Shown: piece after piece, positions 1 through 12,454 of the stretch
How the letters are laid out: every line of letters starts with the position of its first letter
How positions within the stretch are numbered: position 1 is the stretch's first letter
Translations under genes and position numbers: made by a program
The notes under the pieces: model-generated
The model's input: only the letters and a program-made list of their open reading frames with translations
What the model was told of the DNA's origin: nothing
Database searches by the model: none
DNA from: Beta vulgaris subsp. vulgaris
Taxonomy: Eukaryota > Streptophyta > Magnoliopsida > Caryophyllales > Amaranthaceae
Assembly: GCF_026745355.1 (NCBI RefSeq)
Contig: NC_079206.1
Span: 14,709,401-14,773,400, forward strand
Reading direction: 5' to 3'
Length of the DNA: 64,000 bases

Positions 1-193
1 CTTTCTGGTATTTTCCTTTCCTAGGTTTTAGGAGAGAAAGCTAGGGAAGTTTTTTGCTTTATATAGATGCTGATATATTGTAATAGACAAGAGAGAAACA
101 CTCACAAAATAGTGAGAAAAACTTATGCAAGAAATGAGAATGCAGAAAAACATTTTTTGATATAAAGCTTAAATCTTTCTTCCAATTTCTTTA
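1..193 (+). repeat. 5' LTR, 3' part only (Copia copy 1)
   Basis: Matches 4898-5090 at 191 of 193 positions. It ends directly before the primer-binding site. The U3 part lies outside the window. Confidence 0.93.
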
Positions 194-205
194 TGGTATC
201 AGAGC
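194..205 (+). other. primer-binding site (initiator tRNA-Met)
   Basis: TGGTATCAGAGC follows the LTR without a gap. It is the usual plant Copia primer-binding site, complementary to the 3' end of initiator tRNA-Met. Confidence 0.92.
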
Positions 206-268
206 AGGTTGTTATTATCTGCTAAAACGTTTTTTTTAAAAAAAAACCCTTCAGAATCCTAAAAGAAA

Positions 269-1051
269 ATGTCAGGAGGAGAAAAAGAAAAGGAAAGAGA
301 AAAATCTTTAGCCTACCTTGGGTATGCAGATCCTTTCTTCCTGGCCTCTTCTGATCTTTCTACAAACCAACTGGGTAGTATCACTTTTTCAGGTGATAAC
401 TACTTAAACTGGACAAGAAGTGTAAGGATGGCCTTAGGGGCTAAGAACAAACTTGGTTTCATTAATGGAGATATTGTGAAACCAAAAGAAGACGATGCAA
501 ATTTCAATAAATGGGAGAGAAATGATGCTATGGTAAGGTGTTGGCTGTTTGCTTCTATGAATGCTGATATAGGAGCAAGTATGATGTATGTTAAGAGTGC
601 TAAAGATCTGTGGGATGAGTTGAAAGTGAGATATGAGCAAACTAATGCTCCTCTTCTCTTCCAACTGAAAAAAGATCTGAGTGGTCTTAATCAAGACAAT
701 AGGAGTGTGGATGAGTTTTACTGTAAACTCAAGCAATTGTGGGATGAGATATCATCCATTGAAGGTGTGCCTGAATGCACTTGTGGTGTTATGCTGAAAT
801 GCGAATGTGATATCCTTAAGAAACTGAATCAAGCTGATGCTTTGAATAAGCTAATTCAGTTTCTCATGCCTCTCAATGAGGGGTATGAAAACATGAAGAG
901 TAACATTTTGGCAATGGATCCTCTGCCTACTGTGAGTAGAGCTTTTCATCTTGTTCAACAACAAGAAAAGCAGAAGCAAATCTCAGGGCAGATGCCAAAT
1001 GCTGCTGAGGCTAGTGCATTAAATGTAAGAATGCAACAACAAACAAACTGA
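269..1051 (+). pseudogene. Copia gag, N-terminal part, ends at premature TGA
   Basis: This 260-residue frame is the N-terminal gag of plant Copia elements: a region with FSGDNYLNWTRSVRMAL near residues 40-55, then the UBN2-type capsid region with YVKSAKDLWDELKVRYEQ and LNEGYENMKSNIL. A TGA at 1049-1051 stops it. The same frame reopens at once and continues into the CCHC knuckle at 1091, so the stop is a point lesion inside gag and not the natural end. Confidence 0.9.
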
Positions 1052-1066
1052 CAACAAAGGAAGGAT

Positions 1067-2680
1067 ATGAAGGAGGCAAAAATGAAGAAAAAATGTGAGC
1101 ATTGCTTCATGAAGGGACATGTGAAAGAAGAATGCTTCAAGATTGTGGGCTACCCGAAATGGTTTAAGAAGCCTAAGGTAAAGAATGCAATGAATGTGAA
1201 CAAAGTTCAACAGGAAGGAAACAATGAGACTCCTCTTGACAGAGTTTATGAAGTGGGAGACTCAAGTGGAAGCAAGCCTGATTCAAATCTCATCAATAAC
1301 CTGGTTCAAGAGATGATGAAGGCTCTGAATGACAAACAACACAGCAGCAACTTTGCAGGTAAAGAAAATTCATCTAAAATTGCTTGCCATAGTGAAAATT
1401 TGGGTAATCAAAGATGGATTGTAGATACAGGAGCATCTGATCACATGATAGATGATAGAAACTTGTTTTCATCTTCATATTCCCTAAAAAGGCCCATTAA
1501 AGTTGGTCTTCCTGATGGTTCTATCAAATGGGTAAAAGAAGCTGGAAATATTGATCTCACTGATGAAATTATGTTAAACAGTGCATTGTTGGTACATGAT
1601 TTTAAACATAATTTGTTATCAGTAAGTAAGTTGATACAAGGGAGTAATATGAGGGTAGTTTTTGATCAAAATGGATGTGTGATACAGGGCCACTGCTCTG
1701 AAGAAATCTTGGGAAAAGGAAAGGAAGAAGAAGGAGTCTATGTTTTGAACCTTGAAGAAAAGAGTGAAAGATACAAAAAGAAGAATGAAGTTTCTTTTGT
1801 TTTAGGAGAATCAAAGCATACTTGTAATGCTGTAGAAAATTTAGGATTGATTCATGCCAGACTAGGTCATGTATCTCTTTCTAAAATGAGACATTTGAGT
1901 TTCTGTAATTGCAAAGGAATCAAAGAATATTTCTGTGATACTTGTGTCTCCAAACATCATAGGCTTCCTTTCAATCTTAGCAAATCTATTGCAAATTCCA
2001 TTTTTGATATGATCCATGTTGATCTCTGGGGGCCTTATAACACAAAAACAAAAACAGGAGCTAGCTATTTTCTAACTGTTGTTGATGATTACAGTAGAAC
2101 AACATGGACTTTCCTTCTTTCTAACAAAGAGCAAGTGAAAGGAACTTTAGTTAATTTTCTTGCTTATACTGAAAATCAGTTTCATAAAAAGGTTAAGGTA
2201 TTATGGAGTGATAATGGAACTGAAATCTTCCAGGAAGAATGTGGGAAAATTTTGAGTGAAAAGGGAATAGTTCATCGGAGGAGTATAGCTGGGGTTCCTC
2301 AACAAAATGGAAGAGTTGAAAGAAAACATAGATTCTTATTGGAGACAGCCAGAGCTTTGAAAATTCATGCTGGATTTCCAAGCTATTTATGGGGAGAATG
2401 TATCCTTTCAGCCACCCATATTATCAATCTTCTTCCTTCATCAGTCTTAGGGTGGCAAACCCCTTATGAAAGACTAATGAAAACAAAACCTACCTATGAT
2501 CATTTGAGGATCATTGGATGCCTTTGTTATGGAAGTCCATCTGCCAAGAAAACAGATAAATTTGGTGAGAAAGGAATAAGATCTGTCTTGCTTGGATATC
2601 CTTGTAATCAGAAGGGTTACAAGCCTTTTGATCTTCAAAAAAGAAAAATATATCTCAGTAGAGATGTAGTGTATGTTTAA
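1067..2680 (+). pseudogene. Copia gag tail, protease and integrase
   Basis: This frame continues the gag frame. It begins with a CCHC zinc knuckle (CEHCFMKGHVKEEC, residues about 9-22). Next comes an aspartic protease with the active-site motif DTGASDHM. The integrase follows: its HHCC zinc-binding region (HARLGHVS ... CDTC) and a DDE core with D in HVDLWGP, D in WSDNGTE and E in NGRVERKH, all three present. The frame ends at a TAA at 2678 because a small insertion (about 4 bases) shifts reading into the next frame, where the integrase C-terminus and reverse transcriptase continue from 2673. Confidence 0.92.
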
Positions 2681-4710
2681 GGAGGAGATCTTCCCTTTCC
2701 TTAAAACTGAAAATGATTTGACTCAACAAGTTCAACATCAGATTTCTTTTCATCCTTTCTCTGAACTGGATAATGAGCACATGATGGATTTTGATGATCC
2801 TACAGTTGAAGATTCTCCAGAAGTACCTCACAGTCCCAACAATGAATTTCCTCTCTCTCACACAGCTCATCCTCACCAGAGTGGTTCACCTAGACCTTGT
2901 GAAACTTCAGATCATACTCAAGATCCCTCTTCACAAGCTGTTATTCCTACCAGTGCTCCTATTTTGAGAAGAACGACTAGAACAAGAGTTGTTCCTCATA
3001 AGTTTGATGACTTTGTTCATCAACTTCCTGTTGTGAACCAGAATGATGAAGGACATGACTTGTCTAGCTCTTTTAGTGTGCATGGAGTGAAAGAAGTGCA
3101 GCACTATTCTGATGATTACATCAGTAGCATGAACAATGTCATGCAGATAATAGAACCAGACACTTATAATCAAGCTTCTCAGCATCAAGGATGGAAAGAT
3201 GCAATGCAACTGGAATTAGAGGCTCTTGAAAGTAATGACACTTGGGAGATCACAGATTGGCCACCAGGACATAAACCACTTGCCTCAAAATGGGTATATA
3301 AAGTGAAACATAGGCCTGATGGAAGCATTGAAAGGCTAAAGGCACGGTTAGTTGCAAGAGGAGACAAACAGATTAAAGGCAAGGACTATAAACATACATT
3401 CTCTCCTGTTGCAAAATTCACAACAGTTAGAGTGTTAATAGCCCTTGCTACTCTTCAAAACTGGAATTTACATCATGTTGATATTAATAATGCTTTTTTT
3501 GCACGGTTACCTTGAAGAGGAAGTCTATTTGAAGCCCCCACAAGGATACTTTGTTCCTGAAGGGAAGGTATGCAAGCTCAAAAGAAGCTTGTATGGCTTG
3601 AAACAAGCTTCCAGGGCTTGGAATGTTGAACTCAAAGCTTTTCTACTACAACATGGTTACATTCAATCCAAGAGGGACTATTCTTTATTCTCTAAATCAA
3701 ATAATGGCAAGAAATCTTTCATCCTTGTCTATGTTGATGATTTATTGCTCACAGGTGATGACCATGTTGCTATTGCCTCTATTAAGCAAAGCCTAGATCA
3801 AGCCTTCACTATAAAGGATTTGGGGGAGCTTAGATATTTTCTAGGCATTGAAGTTTCAAAACACACAGCAGGGACACTCTTAAATCAAAGAAAATACATC
3901 TTTGATATTCTCAACAACACTGGGTTGATGAATTGCAAAGAAGCTATGACACCTCTGCCTCAAGGTCTCAAGCTGTCTTCTGAAGAAGGAAAAGTGTTAG
4001 CTGACCCTGAGATATATAGAAGGTTGATTGGAAAACTCCTCTATCTCAATCTCACAAGAGCTGATATTTCTTTTAGTGTGCAATAATTGAGCCAATTCAT
4101 GAATTGTCCAAGACAACCTCACCTTGATGCAGCCTTTCACATAGTGAGATATCTTAAAAGAACCATTGACTGGGGTCTTTTCTACCCAGCAGATAGTTCC
4201 ATGACTCTACAAACCTATTGTGATGCTGATTGGGGATCTTGTATCTTCTCTAGAAGATCCCTCACATGCTTTTGCATCTTCTTAGGCGATTGTTTGGTGT
4301 CTTGGAAAACAAAAAAACAACAAACTGTCTCTAAATCTTCTGCAGAATCTGAATACAGAAGCATGTCCAAGACTACAAGTGAAGTAGTTTGGATTGAAGG
4401 TCTTCTTCAAGATTTAGGATTCTCCATTCCTAAGCCTATCACTTTATACTGTGACAATCGAGCTGCTCAACACATTGCTGCCAATCCAGTGTTTCACGAA
4501 AGAACAAAACACTTGAACATTGATTGTCATTATGTTAGAGAAAACATTGAATCAGGTTTCTTATGCACTGAGCATGTCTCTTCTCAGTCGCAGCTTGCAG
4601 ATTTGATGACCAAAAGTCTTCCTAAGCAGCAGCATCATTTTTTATCATTCAAGTTGGGTCTTGTCACATACCCCAAGCTCCAACTTGAAGGGGGTGTGAA
4701 GAAAATATGA
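2673..4710 (+). pseudogene. Copia reverse transcriptase and RNase H, frameshifted
   Basis: The RT start is recognisable by [37 protein letters not shown] and [11 protein letters not shown]. An extra T in the T-run at about 3494-3500 moves the reading frame. The next frame (3445-4086) carries LYGLKQASRAW and the catalytic YVDDLLLTG. A TAA at 4084-4086 interrupts it. The same frame then goes on through RNase H (YCDADWGS, KSSAESEYRSM, YCDNRAAQHIAANPVFHERTKHL) to 4710. Domain order and motifs are complete, but no single frame covers them. Confidence 0.92.
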
Positions 4711-5090
4711 TGGGTTTATTATATTGCTGCAAATGTTTCACGTGCTATTAAGTGATCATTGGCAATCATTGAGATGATCACAGCTAATCATTTGCTAAGA
4801 TTCTTCTAGATATTTCTAGAAACTACAGCTGCTGTCATGTGACAGATTACAGCTGTTTAGGCTTTTGTCTCTTTGTGATGCTGGCATTCTGCAGCACCTT
4901 CCTGATATTTTCCTTTCCTAGGTTTTAGGAGAGAAAGCTAGGGAAGTTTTTTGCTTTATATAGATGCTGATATATTGTAATAGACAAGAGAGAAACACTC
5001 ACAAAATAGTGAGAAAAACTTATGCAAGAAATGAGAATGCAGAAAAACATTTTTTGATATAAAGCTTAAATCTTTCTTCCAATTTCTTTA
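4695..5090 (+). repeat. 3' LTR (Copia copy 1)
   Basis: It begins TGTGAAGAAAAT right after the polypurine tract GAAGGGGG (4687-4694) and ends where similarity to 1-193 ends, about 396 bp. The exact 3' base is uncertain because the end does not show a clear CA. Confidence 0.85.
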
Positions 5091-5934
5091 AAACATTCCA
5101 TTAGAAAAATCTAGTTGTTAATGAAGTTTTGAGACTTGAACTGGTAGTTCTAATTTGGTTATGGCTGACAATAAATTAGTGTCTTAGGATATTTATTGGT
5201 GTGCCATTTCAGTGGTGCTTGATTATTGTACTTTAATTTGCTCCACCTGCTTGTTTGATTTTTTTTTTTTTTGGGGAGAAATCTCAATTATCAGGTGGCT
5301 TGAACTTTAGTTAAAAGAAAAATTAGTTTGTATAGTTTGATGAAGTGTTTTTGTGGCTTTATATGCACAAAATTTTATTCGAGTATCTAAACCTGTTTTT
5401 TTTGGTGGTCATAGTTTCACTATGATCACTTTAGAATTTTCCGATCAAATATGTTACCATATTCGAGTTTTCACTTTCTATCAACCATCACTTTTGCTTA
5501 TTGGTATATTGGAGTACAACTCTTCAATCTTCATATTTGATATTACGCGGTCTTTCAATTTATCATGTGTCATCTGGCTACAATACTTGAGATATTGCAT
5601 AGAATAATAATCGAGCAATTGAGGTATGTGCTATTTGCCTATAATCATGGGTAATCTTAATAACAATATCATGACTATGTTTTTTTAAAGAAGAAAATAT
5701 TGGTGATTTCATTCTTCACTTACTGTTGATGCAAATTCAGTTGGATGACTTTGCAAACAAGTCAATGCACACCGAATGTAAAAATGGTAGTAACACTTAC
5801 TATAAGTATTTCTTTATATGCATAGAGAATTTATTTAAAAATTATTGTATTTGTTATACTTATAAAATTAGAGGAGGAGGGTGTCTCCCCAACAAAAATA
5901 GTTAATTTGGAAGCGCCTCTTGATTACTTTAACG
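5091..5934. other. intergenic, no gene recognised
   Basis: AT-rich flank of the Copia element. It has short open frames (such as 5353-5607) without recognisable motifs. No repeat pair or RNA gene was seen. Confidence 0.5.
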
Positions 5935-6118
5935 GTTTTTTCATGAGGTACCCCTAAGGTTTAACGAAATGCACTAAATATCCTCGTTGTTTGAAAAATG
6001 CACCAAATGCCCCCGAGGTTTGACTAAATTGCACCAAATGTCATTAATGATGAACTGCGTTAGTGTGTCGTTAGTGCATGTTTCTTATGCACCATATACC
6101 CTTGAAGTATAAGATAAA
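5935..6118 (+). repeat. degenerate subterminal repeats of a transposon end
   Basis: Three diverged units of the type 'CCCCTAAGGTTTAACGAAA' and 'TGCACCAAATG' occur between 5945 and 6050. Such 'ggt-ttg-acc-aaa-tgc-acc' repeats are commonly found at MULE or CACTA ends. The GRF ORF and the MULE relic follow, so this is probably one arm of that element. No matching far arm was found. Confidence 0.4.
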
Positions 6119-6238
6119 TGTATGAAATTTTTTTTAAAAAAATATTCAAAACTAGCCGTTGGGAGTTGTTTAAAGAACATCAGATGTTGTTTGATGCACT
6201 CTTCAAACTCTTATGCCTACTTTGCCTCTTACACTATA

Positions 6239-6448
6239 ATGAACTCACATTCCCACTCGTGCTCTTCAAATTTTCAATCCTCCTACATTAGAGTGCCAAA
6301 TAAGACTTGCAAATGTAGGAGAATATTTGCAATTAGGAGCTCGGAATCATCATTGAATCCACAACGATTGTACTATAAGTGTGATGTGTGTAACAAATTT
6401 AGGTGGTGTAGTGGTTATGTTGAGCAACATGATGGGGATAGGCAATAA
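6239..6448 (+). CDS. GRF-type zinc-finger protein, transposon-associated
   Basis: A short ORF in frame with an upstream start at 6122. The methionine at 6239 (MNSHSHSCSS) is the more likely start. The core CKCRRIFAIRSSES ... NPQRLYYKCDVCNKFRWC fits the plant GRF zinc finger: Cys-x-Cys, a basic strand, an N-P-x-R turn, an aromatic pair, Cys and a final aromatic-Trp. The frame after the stop reads on into an acidic, Glu/Lys-rich stretch up to about 6560, so the coiled-coil tail was probably lost to a stop. Small GRF genes often sit beside Mutator-like transposases in plants. Here it converges on the MULE relic at 6860-14398. Probably decayed. Confidence 0.55.
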   Translation: MNSHSHSCSSNFQSSYIRVPNKTCKCRRIFAIRSSESSLNPQRLYYKCDVCNKFRWCSGYVEQHDGDRQ

Positions 6449-7866
6449 GATGATATATTTGAAGAAGTGGAAATAATGCAAAGTTGGTGGAGGAAATGAA
6501 GCAATTGAAGAAAAAAAAATCAAGCAACAACACAAGTGCTTGCAAGCGACCATCAAAATAGGAATTATCATGTTTCTTTTACTAGTGTTTGTAATGAAGA
6601 ACTGAAATGGGAAGTAATGTAATCAAATGCATCTGAATTTTATTAAATAAAATGTGAATTGTATGATTCACCAAAAACAGTAGGTGTACATTGTCCAAAA
6701 AACAGTAGCTTCTTATCACCAAAAAAATTGATCTTCACAACATTTTCGAAAAATTGAGCTTTTGTTTCAACTATTAATTAACCCATAACAACTGCATTTA
6801 GAGAGTTACAAAATATGAAATTAAAATAAAAAAAATCGACTGAAATGAGAGTACAAGACTTAAGGGTTATTTTTCGTCTTCTTAGCCTTGGATGCACTGT
6901 TAAATGTTGCTGCACTGTTAAATGTTGCTGCAGCTCTTTTCTTTCCCTTTTGTGAGCTGCTGCCAGGCACATCTGTGGGTTGTTCTGATGTTGAAGGACC
7001 ACTAGCAGCAGCAACAACAACTTCTTTCTTTTGTTTGGCAGTGGCTGCTCCTTTGCATGGATCTAGAATTATGGCCAACCTCTTTGCAGTGACCACACTT
7101 GACAGTGTTGCTCCTTTTTCCTTTTTTCTTCTCACACATCTCCCTTTCTTCCTCTGCTTAGCTGGCCTCCCAGCACTTCTTTGGAAATGGAAGGGTAAAA
7201 TTTTAGGAAGTTCAAACAAGGGCCACTGGGTTGAATCAGACATTAGGTGCATGTGGTTTGAGTAGGTTCTTTTGTAGGCAACCCCTTTGTAGTAGGTAGA
7301 GACAAAGTTCTTAGGATCTAGTCTTTGATAAAAATAACCCTAAGCCCATGTTTACAAGGAATACCAGTCCCCTGCCACTTCTCACATCCACATTTCCTAT
7401 GCTCTATGTTAATGGGGAAATGCACATGGTCATCCCTAACCTCAAACTCACCCCTACATGCTTGTACCATGTGGCATAATCAGTCAAGGCATCAGGGTCC
7501 ATGCCAATTGCTTTGTAAAACCTGGACCCAATTCTTTCCATGCACCAATACCTTATAGCTGCAATGAAATATCATAGAAATTAAATGACTAAAACTACTA
7601 ATCATATTTGCGAATTAATTAGGCACAATGGGGTGGGGAACATTACCTTCCAATAAAGACATGACAAGGAGGTCTCTAAATGATTTTGTGCATGCATTAA
7701 AGGACTTCACAAAGTTGGTTGTATTGTGATCACAAACAACTTCAAATTTAAATGCATGTCTAGACCATTGCTCCTCTACCTTGTTCAAATACTCCGATGC
7801 GTTCACATCATGCTTGGTTATCTTCATGGCCTTGTTGTAAACATACATGTTGTATGCATCAGCAAC

Positions 7867-8502
7867 TAGACCTGTTAATCGGACCACTCAGATCGGATTC
7901 GGACCGGATCAATTCAGATCGGACCGTTTCAGATCAAGTTATATTCGGACCATACCATTTCGGATCGAACCGAATTTCAAATTATGTTTCAGATCATCAT
8001 CGGATTGCGATGCTTTAGGATCGGACGGTTGTGGATCGGATGGTGGATTGTCTCATCTTTATTATGTATGGAGTTGTTACTCCTTTGGTCTGATAGTTTC
8101 TTTGACTATGAGCTTTTGTTATGTATATAAATGAAACTGTCATTTTTCGTGCTTTAATTTCTAAAGGTATACATAACGAATTTGCATAGTCAAAACTTGT
8201 GCCAAAGTGCACTTGTGATAATCGTTTTTTTTAAACGGATCAATTGCGGGTAGTTCGGATCAAAGCCTAATGGAAGCCAATAATTTCCAATTGCATTGAG
8301 ATCGGGTTACCTTTGGATCATATTAATTTCGGATCGGTCAAGATTATATCGGATTATTCAAATTTCGGATGAGTTCTGGATCAAGATTGTTTCGGACCGG
8401 ATTCAAACCGGATCGGATCGTTTCAGATTCGGACCAAGTTTCGAACCCAGATCGGATATTTCGGACAGGACTTTCGGATCAGGACCAACTTTGTCAGGTG
8501 TA
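7867..8502. mobile_element. hAT-type MITE with GGATCGGAC-like interior
   Basis: The 636-bp insert begins TAGACCTGTTAATC and ends GTCAGGTGTA, so the ends form an inverted repeat TAGACCTG/TACACCTG. It is flanked by an 8-bp target duplication, TCAGCAAC (7859-7866) and TCAGCAGC (8503-8510), with 7 of 8 bases equal. Both arms are built of degenerate CGGATCGGAC/CGGATC copies. It cuts the MULE transposase between codons for the conserved LFWVAAD region. Confidence 0.85.
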
Positions 8503-8804
8503 TCAGCAGCAACCCAAAACAGTTTGTGGAAAGCACTTCCACTAAACCTAACATTTTTGCAGTTTGCATAAAGATGCTGGCAGCATATCCTCCTTGTAGC
8601 ATCAGGGAAGACTTCATGCAAGGCAGTTTCAACTCCCTACATTTATGTACCACACATTAGCAAACACCAATAATAGTAATGTAAGAAAAACAAAAAGATT
8701 AGAAATTAGATGACTAACACTAGTGGAAAAACATCAAGTGCTCCGGTTAAAAACTCTACAAGTGCTCCGTATTTCACCCGCAACAGACCCACTACAACAT
8801 AATT

Positions 8805-9090
8805 GACCTTAAGTAACACATTTAGGTAACACTTTTTAAGTTGTTGATTTTCTAAATATATATGTAACACTTTTGTAACAGTTTTACCTTTTGTAACATT
8901 TAAGGTAACACTTTCACAAAATTTAACACTGTATAGTAGAACTTTTAAAATTGTAACACTATGAACTTTATAATAGGTAACACTTGTGAAATAGTAACAC
9001 TAGAAACTTTAGAGTAAGTAACACTTCTAAAAGAGTAAAACTAGGAACTTTGAAATAGGTTACACTTTCGTGTTACACTTTGAAATAGGT
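8805..9090. repeat. left subterminal GTAACAC array
   Basis: More than a dozen copies of GTAACACTT or close variants at irregular 10-30 bp spacing. In CACTA elements such motifs bind the element's TNPA-type protein. Confidence 0.85.
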
Positions 9091-10947
9091 TAACAATACT
9101 ATATTAATTTCAAATATCATTAACTATTGGCACAATTCTTTGCCTCCGTGAAAAAATAAATACTAAAATTGCAAAGAAGTGCCTCGATTCCCTCCTCTTT
9201 CTAATTTCATTTTTCTTCAATTCCCATTAACGCCTTAGAAGCTAGAAAATATTGACCACCCTCCATGTATCCATTCCAATTTCACCCACCTCGACTCTTC
9301 TCTCTGCTACACCCGACTAATCTAGGTATCTATGATTGAGATTGGCCCACAGAAGCGGAGAAACTAGGGTTTTGAGATCTCCGACACGAATATGTCTGCA
9401 TTTTGACTCGTAAACCACCGACTAATCTTCCCGAGGTTGTTGAGTTTTCCGGGGAATCTTCACACTTCTTGTCGTCTCTTACAGGTTTTGTGTCATATGC
9501 TTTGCCAATTTATTTTTTTTCGTTCTAAATTTGAATGCGAGATTATAATATAGTGTTTCGCACTTATATATCTGTTCTTTGGGATTAATTCACTTTAGAA
9601 GAAATGAGAGAAAGCTAGAAGAAATTAATTAGTCATAATGGTGGCTTATGAAGGCGCTCTTTCTATCTATCCTTTTTCCTTATCTATTTGCAAACCAAAA
9701 CAGCTGGTTTCATTTAGGTTTACGATTTTAAAAAATGTTTTCCATGAAAATTTTGGGAAGATATGGATATTGACAAAATTTGCCACAATATTTTTTGTCT
9801 TCATGTTTTTTATGCATTGTTAATTGATTCAAAGGAAGCATATTTTCTAATCAAACATAACGAGAAATTCTAAAGGACTAACCCCCTGCGACATATATTC
9901 TAAAGAATGTACCCGTAATCAGCACCAATTTTCCTATAAGTATATACTATGAGAAATACTGTATCTGTAGTTCCTATAGTAATGCCATATAACTAATTTT
10001 CAGGTTTCTTTCTCATTTGAAGTTGAGTTCTTTCTTGAATCCTTAGCATCATAATGCTTGTACATGATGATGGTATGAGCCTTTCTAATTCCTTTATCCC
10101 TTGACTTTTTATATTTGTTTGATCCTTTTCCTTTTAGAAAACTATTATGCTTTCTCAACTTGAATCCAATCTTTTATTGTCCTATAATAAGTAGAGTATA
10201 TGCTTTACAACTAGTTGCCTGACTTCGGTTGTTAGGAAATCATTGGATCAATGAATCTCTAAACTTGAGTAATTATATTCTTAGGAAACATTCAGGTAAG
10301 CTCTTAATTGTTGGATATATTGATGGGTTTATGCGATGGATCTGTCAAGATTGAATTTTTAAGTTGATTAGGAATGAAGCTGTAGCTGTCATAAAATTTA
10401 CTCAACTTGATACCACTTTAGGGCAATTTTGAATTTCTCGCTGCCCTTTTTAGAATAGAGTTATATTTATGCTTTGGTTTGAGTATCGATGTCAGAAGAG
10501 TAAGAACTCGATAGTTATTCATTCAACCTTGCTTTATGATTTAGCTTTAGCTAGACATTTAGATTTGTTTGTTTCCTCTCAATCTCAAGTTGTAGGCTAT
10601 AGCTGAGAGATGTGCATTGTATGAATGTGTAGAAAAAAAATAGAAAGCCACATGAATCCAAACCCATAATATTACTAATCTACTACTTTCCCCTTCTTTT
10701 TTTATATTCTGCAACTAATTCTGTAGGTTGCTACTAATGTAATACTATTATTACTAATTTTCATTATTATTACTTAATTGAACTGTAAAGAGATGCTACT
10801 ATCTAATCAGAAAGAAATTTTCAACTATAAATATTCCCTCTTGGCCTTTATTATGTTGTAGCTAGATTTTGATGGTATATGTGTTGAGAGTTTCTTAATT
10901 TATATAGAGAGTGATCAATCCACTAGTGTCTATTTATGTCATTCTAG

Positions 10948-11329
10948 AGTCAAACAACAATGATCCTGTTCTTAAGCTCAAAGGATTGTGGCATCCATTC
11001 GCTCTAAGAGAAAATGGAGTTTCTGTGCCAAGTGACACAATTTTGGGAGAGGATAAAAATGACCATCATCCCTGGACCAAGCATGGGAGGGAAATCAACT
11101 CTCTTGCGTGCTGCCTGTGTAGCAGTTATATTGGCACATGTTCTATTCTTTTAATTAAAAACAACAACTGATGCGAGTTTCCAACTTGTTATCCACTCTC
11201 TTGCTCCTCCTAATGGATACGTGTATCTGATATCGTTCTATAAATTTTCTATCTTTTCAGCTTGTCTGCTATGTGCGAACATTATTTTCAATAGGCTTGG
11301 GGCAACTGATTGGATTATGACTGGCGAAA
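10948..11329 (+). pseudogene. captured fragment of a plant MutS homologue (MSH7-like)
   Basis: Two segments with splice-like borders. 10948-11139 starts after TTCTAG and encodes DPVLKLKGLWHPFAL, then SVPSDTILGEDKNDHHP. After a frameshifting deletion it encodes the Walker A region GPSMGGKSTLLRA in the next frame. 11261-11329 follows TTTTCAG and ends before GTAAG. It encodes GLGATDWIMTGE, the conserved stretch after the Walker A exon, with an internal deletion. KGLWHPFA fits plant MSH7 better than MSH6. Both introns' borders are retained, so genomic DNA was captured by the CACTA element (transduplication). Deletions and the frameshift rule out an active ATPase. Confidence 0.82.
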
Positions 11330-12454
11330 GTAAGTTTTATGACAACTTTCCCCACTTATTTTCTTGACTTAGATGCCATTATTAGAGTTGGGCTGGAGTC
11401 AATAATGTAAGGATCCAAGCGGTAAGCCATCTACTGTTGTTGAAGGCTTTATAACCATATATAAAACATGTGCAGTTGATTGATTGGACTTGCATGCTTG
11501 AAGCTTAATCCATTGCTGGACTTTTGTATGTACATATCCTTTGGAAATAATAATTACATGTATTTTTTTATTTATTGCATGTAGAAAATAAGTTGTTTCA
11601 TTTTAAGATAGAAGTAGCTACAATTAGTATTGCTTGTATACTTGTTCCTAAATGGAGTGCTAGGATGAGGAAGAGGATTAATACCACCAACTTTTTCAAA
11701 GTTTATCTAGAAAAATAGGATCTAAATTTAAGACTCCGGCCATTATTCAAAAGTGGTATAGAAGTTCATTATTAATGAGCATCTACATGTATTTTTTCTA
11801 TCTCTTTTCCCTCCCCTCTCTTGTTAATCTGGCTGGCTTTCATGTGGCATAGAAGAATTTCAAGCAACATACTATCATCTAAGTGTAGCCATTTCTCCAA
11901 ATTCATATTTCATGATATTATTTTGAATTCCAAATATATTTACTTTCTTTGCTTATGAATAAATAATATTGTTGTTGAAAATTTCATCTTTGATGTGTTT
12001 TATTACAGGATCAAGATAAGCAAAATGAAGAATTGAAGTATCAACTCATGACATCGAGGTAGTTAGAAAAATATATGCATATGGCGGATGGACCAAAGAT
12101 GGATCGAACAAGAGATGATCAGTCTTCACAACAAAACTCTGGGTTGGAAGTCTTGACAAATTGGCATATATGGATTAGGAAGGTGCACGCAAATGGCGAG
12201 ATGACAGAAGATGGAGACTAGATATATGACTATTAGGTCTAATGTCAGATTATCATATGAATATGTTGCTTGTTGGAAGGTTTTGATTTTATATAGTACA
12301 TAATTTTTTTTTCATTAGTTTGTTTTTGGAAATATAGCACTAATCGGTGTATGAAACTAAATCATTATTGTAATATAATGTATATTAATTTCTTATAGCC
12401 TGATTAGTATTTTTATTGTAATTTTAAATAAATATATATATTAAAGAAAAGTGT

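Larger units (their letters stand above)
1..5090 (+). mobile_element. Copia LTR retrotransposon (copy 1), 5' end cut by window
   Basis: Order on the plus strand is LTR, primer-binding site, gag, protease, integrase, reverse transcriptase, RNase H, polypurine tract, LTR. Integrase before reverse transcriptase is the Copia (Ty1) order. Window base 1 corresponds to base 4898 of the right LTR, so about half of the left LTR and the 5' target duplication are missing. The 193 shared LTR bases differ at two positions, both within the first eight bases, which suggests recent insertion. The coding region nevertheless has four lesions: a TGA at 1049, a small insertion near 2670, an extra T in the T-run near 3496 and a TAA at 4084. 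The copy could not make its own full polyprotein. Confidence 0.95.

Noticed and set aside
5353..5607. 84-residue open frame downstream of Copia copy 1
   Set aside because: No known motif, AT-rich composition and no splice or regulatory context.
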